Below are positions 58,201 to 64,000 of a stretch of DNA of 64,000 nucleotides, one piece after another. The position numbers and the translations under genes are program-made. The DNA lies in contig JAFEKR010000006.1 of NCBI GenBank assembly GCA_019022495.1, forward strand, positions 2,604,001 to 2,668,000, written 5' to 3'. Below the pieces are notes generated by a model. The model saw only the letters and a list, made by a program, of their open reading frames with translations, ran no database searches and was not told where the DNA came from. This DNA comes from Epichloe hybrida. Lineage: Eukaryota; Ascomycota; Sordariomycetes; Hypocreales; Clavicipitaceae. Position 1 is the first letter of the stretch. Each line of letters begins with the position of its first letter.

Positions 58201-60400
58201 CACTTTAATTAATCTAAGTGCCTTAATTAGCTCTCTAGGGCTAAATTTAATCTTTGCCTTCCTAGTATTTAACCTATTAAGCGTGATAGTTAGTATTATA
58301 CTTTGCAAAGCTAAGAATTAAGGGTGGCTTACTAATAAACATCCCGTGGTACTTATGTTAGCTATAATGCCTTTAAAGGTTCTAGATAAATATTATCCTT
58401 TAAGTATAAACACGCTTAGTGCCTTATCTAGTTTCTCAAGATTAAATAAATCCTTCTTAGCTAGAGCATAAATCATTATATAACTAGTAAGAATCTTAGT
58501 AGTCACTTAGCTATTATAGGTAGTCCTATATATGAAGAAGCTTGTAGGCACTTAGCCATTATTATTTTCTTTGCCAAAACTAAGTTCTATTAGGTATTAG
58601 TTAATATCATTATCTTTAGCTAATTTAGAATTATTATTACCTTCATACTATGTTAGGAACGTATTATATAAAGAAGCTATTAAGTCTATATAGGAATGAT
58701 TCTTAAAGCGTTAGAATACCTTCTTCTAGTTCTTATCTAAGTGCTTAGTTAACTAATAACCTTCTTTACTATATATATAACACTTTTTTAAGTAATTAGG
58801 CTTGCTCTTTAATATAGATTAACTATATTAGGCTTCCTTGCCTTTCCTATTATACCTATAGTTAGTCTAAAAGTGTTCCTTAGTGCTAGCTTCTATAGGG
58901 AACTACTATTAATTAATTAAAGCTTTGGATTCGCTAATTAATATCCTTATCTATTTATAAAAGCATTAGAGGTTAATAGGAGGATTAATAATATAGGCCC
59001 TATATTCTAGGATTCCTTTACAGGCATTTAGAATCTAACTACAGAGGTCTAATTCTAACTAGGATCCATAAGGATTTGCCCTTTAGAGATTTAAAAGCTT
59101 TATTATAAGGTCTTTAAAGCATTTAATCTTTAACTTATTAAGGTTCTCTTAGATAATTATAAGTAGTTATAACTTTCCTTATAATAAATAGTTTTTCTAA
59201 TATATATTATCTATCTTAAACTTTTACCTAATTCTATAGATAAGAGTTAGGAGATCTTAGGGGTCTCCTTAGCCTAAAAGGTTCTCTAGGAAGTACTAGA
59301 GAGGTTTTCCTTTTAGTATAAACTTAAAACTATAGCCTAACTATTCTTATATAATTCCTAGTATCTTATACTTTCTTTAATAAGTTAAGAGCTTAATATT
59401 AAGAATATTATACTCCTTAGCGCTATACTTAATACTCTTATTATTATAAAACTTATTAAGATTAAGTAGTTGCTTTAATAAGGGTTAGCTTATCTCCTAA
59501 GGGGGAATAGGGATAATTAAATCTTATAGAAAGGGTGCTATAGTTCTAGACTATAGAGAGGGATTATAATACCTTATTATAAGAGAGGAAGTAAGGGGGG
59601 TCTAGGGTTATAGTTAAGGGCTTATAATAGGGGGATTACCTTTACTATCACGCCTTTACCTTACACTTAGCATACTTAGGGATTAGTGTAATAGAATTTA
59701 GGAATAAAATAGGAGTAATTATAGTAGCTAAGGGGATTAGGGATATTATAGAGTGATTAGTTAATTTATTTAATCTCTAAAAGAAGGGATACTAATAGAG
59801 AGAAGGTCTTTATAGAAGTTTTTCTTTACTATTTACCTCTTAAAGGGGGAATACTTCCTAGTAACTTCCTATATTTCCTTTTCTTTCTAATTATAGAATC
59901 TATTATAATTAATAATATCTTTAAGCAAGACTATTATCTTATAGTAACTCTATAGGTCTATATAGACGCTACTAAAGAAAAGAAAGTCTTAAAAACTCTT
60001 TATAGCTTTAGGATTTACTACTTAGAATATCTCTTAGTTCTATTCTCTAAAGTTATTATTAAAGATAGTAAATAGGGTTTATAAGTATAAGTTCTTATAT
60101 TTATAGGTTACTTTCTTAATAAGAATCTAAGCTATAAGTTCTTTAAGGGTAGTATTTACTTTAAGATTAAATAATTCCTTATTCTCTAGTACTTATTATG
60201 TAATATACTAGTGTAAATTAGGGGAGATATAGTTAAGGAGGTAAGATATAACTTATAGGTTAACTTCTCTTCTAATATCTCTAGTAAGGGAGGTGTGTTT
60301 ATAATTAGAAGGAATGTCTTAGGTTCTAGATCCTTCTAGTTAATCTTAGTGTTTTACTATAATATTAGTAGTAGATTAAGAGGTATAGGAAACAGAGAAA
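55255..60400 (-). pseudogene. Element C gag-pol polyprotein relic
   Basis: The clearest part is an open minus-strand piece at 55255-55521, an RNase H tail with TNLYSLYKCLIKL, EKRLMINIIALHQSYE, EIRWINRNNN and FTKAL, closely resembling the same region of the A copies. The RT active site reads QTNN, with Asn-Asn at 56188-56193 where Asp-Asp is expected. Integrase, protease and Gag should fill the region up to about 60400, but the frame is broken so often that I place no motif there with confidence. The start codon is not identified. Confidence 0.8.
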
Positions 60401-60477
60401 TTATAGAGGTTTAAAGGATTATAAGTAAAGCTATTATCTTTGCCCCTTAGTAGGTTTAATTAAATATTTAAGGATAG

Positions 60478-60605
60478 GTTAGGTTAGTTACTAACTAGGC
60501 CTTAATTATTTAATAAACACGCTTCTAAGGGTTTATTTACGTAATAGACGCGCTAATTAAATAAATAAAGATAGATTAGGTTAGTTACTAACTAGGCCTT
60601 AATTA
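60478..60605. repeat. 28-bp direct repeat in the element C leader
   Basis: AGGTTAGTTACTAACTAGGC plus CTTAATTA occurs at 60481-60508 and 60578-60605, 97 bases apart. It contains a palindrome (TTAGTTACTAA). It lies between the 5' LTR and the presumed gag start. Confidence 0.8.
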
Positions 60606-60801
60606 AGTTAATAAGCTTAGATTTAATATAGAGCTAGTTATAGTTACTTAAGGTAAAAGGAAAGCTAGAATATACTTCTTCCTTAGTATATTTAGTATCT
60701 TAGAGTAGCACTTCCTCTTTTATAAGGTAAGTCCTTAATACTAATACCTCTTCTATAAACCTTACTAATCTATAGTATCTATAGAGATAATCACTAATTA
60801 A

Positions 60802-61097
60802 TATTAGTATTTATAAGATACTATTAACTTACGCATAGGGTTTTTAGGGTAAACTAAAGTGCATATAATTGTTATATATTCTAGTTTACCTCTATAAGCA
60901 AAAGAGAGATTAAATAGAAGCAAAGAGAGTACGCTATTTATTATAGGAAAAGGGGCCTTAATTAGGGTTATTAGCGAAGAGGCCACATGTGCCAACGCTA
61001 ACCGCGGCGCGGTCGGGCTGGACATGTGGGTCTGCGATGCAACGCGCCCAGCTAATCAGAGGCGCGCAGCCTTGTTAATATTATGCTTGTTCTAACA
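60802..61097 (-). repeat. Element C 5' LTR
   Basis: Partner of 47948-48242. It starts TATTAGTATTTATAAGATAC (TG mutated to TA) and ends CTTGTTCTAACA. The left half is heavily mutated, while the right half keeps ACATGTGCCAACGCTAACCG. The interior beside it reads rc ATTAATTAGTGATTAT, similar to the A-family leader start. Confidence 0.93.
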
Positions 61098-64000
61098 CTA
61101 GCGTTTAACTTTATAACTAGCTTAGTGAAGGATCTTTATAAGTTATTAAACAGAAGGGTAACTAAGTTAATAATGTAATTAACAGATATCTCCTTCTAAA
61201 AGGTAGAAGGTAACTATTTCTCTTGCTTCTAGTAACCACTAAGGATAGCCCTATTATTACATAATAGGTATAGTCTTATTACCTTAGATAAGTATATTAG
61301 CAAGGTTATTAATCTTAACTTGTATTTTATTTATATTAGTAATTAAGAAGAGGAAGGGGGTAGCTGTATTAAGGATATAGAATTTAAGCTCTCTAAGTTC
61401 TATAGGTATATAAAGGATTTCTCTTATAACTACTAATCTAGCACTAAATATAATAATTTAGGGTTTATAAGGGGTTACCTTTAATAAAGGTATTAATCTT
61501 AATAAAGCCTTTACTTATACCTCTCCTATAGTTAACTTTCCTACAGCGCTAGTATTAGGTATAATCCCTCTAAAGACCTCTTTAGAATAGTGTTCTTTAG
61601 AGATATAGTAAATTAAGCCTTTATTACACTCTTATAGCTTATAGAGCTCCTACCTAAGGAATATATATTAGAAGGCTTAATTATTTAAGGTTATAAGGAA
61701 ATTAATATTAGTAGCATTATAGTTAGTCTATAATCTAGAGTAGAAGAATTATATAATACTTAGGTATGCTATTAATAGTAGCTTCTCTATATTATTATTA
61801 TTATCTTTAGCTTCTGTGTAAGCTAAAAGATGTAATTTCTAATTCTAACCTAAGCCTTTATTAGGCTTATTATTATCCTGCCCTTTATAGGAGGTAAGGA
61901 ATGCCTAGAATCTCTTCTCTAAAGGGGGTGTATAATATGTTTTACTAGCTTACTAGTAGTCCTTTTTCTTTTAATATTCTTTAGTAAAGTAATTAGAGAA
62001 CTAGTAGCCGCTCTTACTATATATAAAGTAGTACTTAGTGCTTAGCCTAGGGCTTTATTTATAATAACTTCCTTTGCTACAAGGGGATAATTACTATTTA
62101 TACTAATAATTAGTGAATATAGCCTCTAGAGGGTCTCCTTATTAGTACTAAAGGTATTAGGAGGGCCTCTTATTTAATTTTGTAATAGTAATTACCTTAT
62201 AGAGGTCTCTAGTAAGACTTTTAAAGCCTAGAGAGTATATATATTTCACTATCTAATATTTAGGCACACTAGCTATAGTATTTAAGGCCTGCTTATAAAG
62301 CTTAGTATTTACTATTTTAGTAAGGTATAGTTCTTTATAGATTTTCTTAAGGGTTAATAACGTGATCTTAAGGTAATTAAGCTTGCTTTTATTAGGGTTT
62401 TTCTTAATTATATTCTTTAATATTATGCTACTTTATTAGTAGTAATAGAATTACTAGTTGCTTTTTATTTTAAAGCGTTAATAGATATAAGTAATTATCT
62501 CTTTATAGGAATAGTTATTCCTAAAGAGGTAATTAAGAAAGTATTATTTAGTATTACTTATTAATATAATAAGGAAAGCCTTTTAATAATGCGTTTAAGG
62601 AAGGTTAATTCTATTACACTTATTTTTAAAGAGCGTAATCTTTAGTGTTAAGAAGTTATATAGCTTTTTACTATAGTAGTTACTATCCTTATATATTTTT
62701 ATAAGCTCTAAGATCTTCTTTGTAATCTAATCTTCAGAGGCGAATTACTATAAAGGCATATTTTGTTGTGAATAATAGTCCCCTAGTTATTATTAATAAT
62801 AATTATTAGGATAAAGCTATTAATTTAATAGTGATTATTATAGGGGCTCTTATAAAGGTTTATGTAGTTTTTAGGGTTAGGGAATGTGAATTTCTAGGGT
62901 AAGTTATTAGGGCTATTAATATTAAGGCTCTAGGGGTTTGGAAGATTATAGTCTCTCTTATAATCTCTCCTATGACTAAAGAGGTATTAAAGTTTAATAA
63001 AGCACTTCTTTAAGGGATACTAGAATTAAATATCCTAGGCCTTGCTTAATAAGAATGCTATAATCTTGTAAAGAATTATATAATTCTTTAATAACTTCCT
63101 TTATAGCCCTTTTAAAGGTGTCTTTAAACTAGCCTTTAAAGTTTTCTTAGAATAATTCCTATAGGTTATTATCTCTCTAACCTTAATGCTTACTAAGGTT
63201 AATAAATCTTATAATCTAGTTATTAAGCTTAAGCTATGTAATAGTCTCTAGATCTAGCTTAATAGATTCTTTTTAATTACTAGAGAAGTTATAAGTAAGC
63301 TATTAAAGGCATAAGGGTAACTTATGCTCTTAGGGTCTTTTAGGGGTGATAGTTAAAGCCTTGCTATTACTAGTAGCCTTTACTCTTATAGAAGGTTTAG
63401 ATTCCTTTACTATCTTTAACTATAAAAGGAATATTACTGATTTGTTATTTTTGCTACTAATTAAGCTCCTATATTTACTTATTACTATTATAAGGTTTTT
63501 CTTTTGTATTTTAGGAGTGTTATTACTTTAATAAAATTAGAAGATTATAAAAACAGGAAAAATAAAAGAAAAAGTAGTAGGAGTAGTAAAAGTAGTAATA
63601 AGTATAAATTAATAGAGATAAAGAAAGTAATAGAAGTTTTAAAAGTAACTAGAAAATAATAGGAAAAGTAATAAGGGAATAATAGGAATTACTACTTCCT
63701 ATTTTTTATAAAAAGAAGGGATAGAGGTAATCTCTCTCTCTTACTAATAAGCATAAGGTAAATAGCACTAAGGGTAAAGGGGGTAAAAAATAAGTAGTAA
63801 ATACTTATAGGAAGAGATTAAAGGTCTATTAGAAGGTAATGTATTAAAGGGAATTTATAGGTAAGTTAGCTAGCTTAGCTAAGGTTATTTAATGTTAGGT
63901 TTAAAATAAATACCTTATAGTAATAGATTTGGTTAGTTAGTTAGTTTTCTTATGATAAATAATAAAATTAATAATTAATAATAATATCCTAGATAGATAT
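61098..64000 (-). pseudogene. A5 gag-pol relic, N-terminal part, running off the window
   Basis: It resumes the A5 frame cut at 47947 (CTAGCGTTTAACTTTATAAC). It covers the rest of integrase, the protease (triad Asn-Thr-Ser-like near 61550) and Gag to about 63400, followed by leader sequence to the window edge. By alignment with A6 the 5' LTR should begin about 245 bases beyond 64000. The plus-strand ATG frame at 63346-63531 is antisense. Confidence 0.87.

Larger units (their letters stand above)
47948..61097 (-). mobile_element. Element C: copia-type LTR retrotransposon, host of A6
   Basis: LTRs of about 295 bp (47948-48242 and 60802-61097) are flanked by CTAGC (47943-47947 and 61098-61102). 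Removing the 6771-bp A6 and its duplicated 5-mer leaves an element of about 6.4 kb. Orientation is minus: a polypurine tract (48251-48262) lies just right of the left LTR. Pol is related to the A family, with a QTDDT-type RT and an RNase H tail like that of A, but the LTRs are unrelated in sequence. It inserted into A5. Confidence 0.93.

Noticed and set aside
60804..61025. 73-codon frame inside the right LTR of element C
   Set aside because: It lies wholly within an LTR and is not kept in the left LTR copy.

Overview
The window looks like a transposon graveyard from a filamentous ascomycete (Pezizomycotina). It is strongly AT-rich. The intact copy of almost every repeat can be inferred only by undoing CpA-to-TpA and TpG-to-TpA changes, the signature of repeat-induced point mutation (RIP). 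The short GTAAGT...TACTAAT...TAG introns in the one intron-bearing gene are also typical of these fungi. I see no host gene. Every recognisable protein relic belongs to a mobile element, and most short open frames are antisense shadows of dead polyproteins.

Layout. 1-2931: AT-rich DNA with a 101-bp tandem array split by a GC-richer insert, and an ATTAC hairpin. 2932-5380: an element with about 210-bp terminal inverted repeats, carrying a small LTR-only (TRIM-like) insertion at 4121-4707. 5838-13080: a repeat unit (here F) ending in a TAAGCTATTA array, into which a full copia-type element (A1, 6165-12918) inserted. 13365-27718: a 111-bp tandem array carrying element A2 (13670-27622), which itself carries a different, younger copia element B (14835-22041, minus strand). 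28014-31581: a decayed hAT transposase gene with nine introns and a 558-bp insertion flanked by a 15-bp duplication. 31704-31934: a 9-bp minisatellite. 31927-39162: a second F unit with its own copia insertion A3 (31952-38724). 39272-64000: a four-deep nest on the minus strand. The 3'-truncated A4 holds A5, A5 holds element C, and C holds A6.

Boundaries rest on matching LTR pairs and perfect 5-bp target duplications: A1 ATAAG, A2 GTAAT, A3 GAAAA, A6 ATAAT, B AGTAT, C CTAGC, and TAAGT for the TRIM. They also fix the order of insertion.

The A family and C share a polyprotein order of Gag, protease, integrase, reverse transcriptase (RT) and RNase H. Their RT active site reads Thr-Asn-Asn where Thr-Asp-Asp is expected, in all six A copies and in C. 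The protease Asp-Thr-Gly reads Asn-Thr-Ser where checked. Element B is less damaged: its protease Asp-Thr-Gly is intact and its RT has lost one Asp. None of these elements could move by itself. I found no defence system, gene cluster or other undescribed functional system. What is notable is the nesting history, the subfamily structure, the uneven RIP damage, the hAT interruption and several non-autonomous elements of unknown family.
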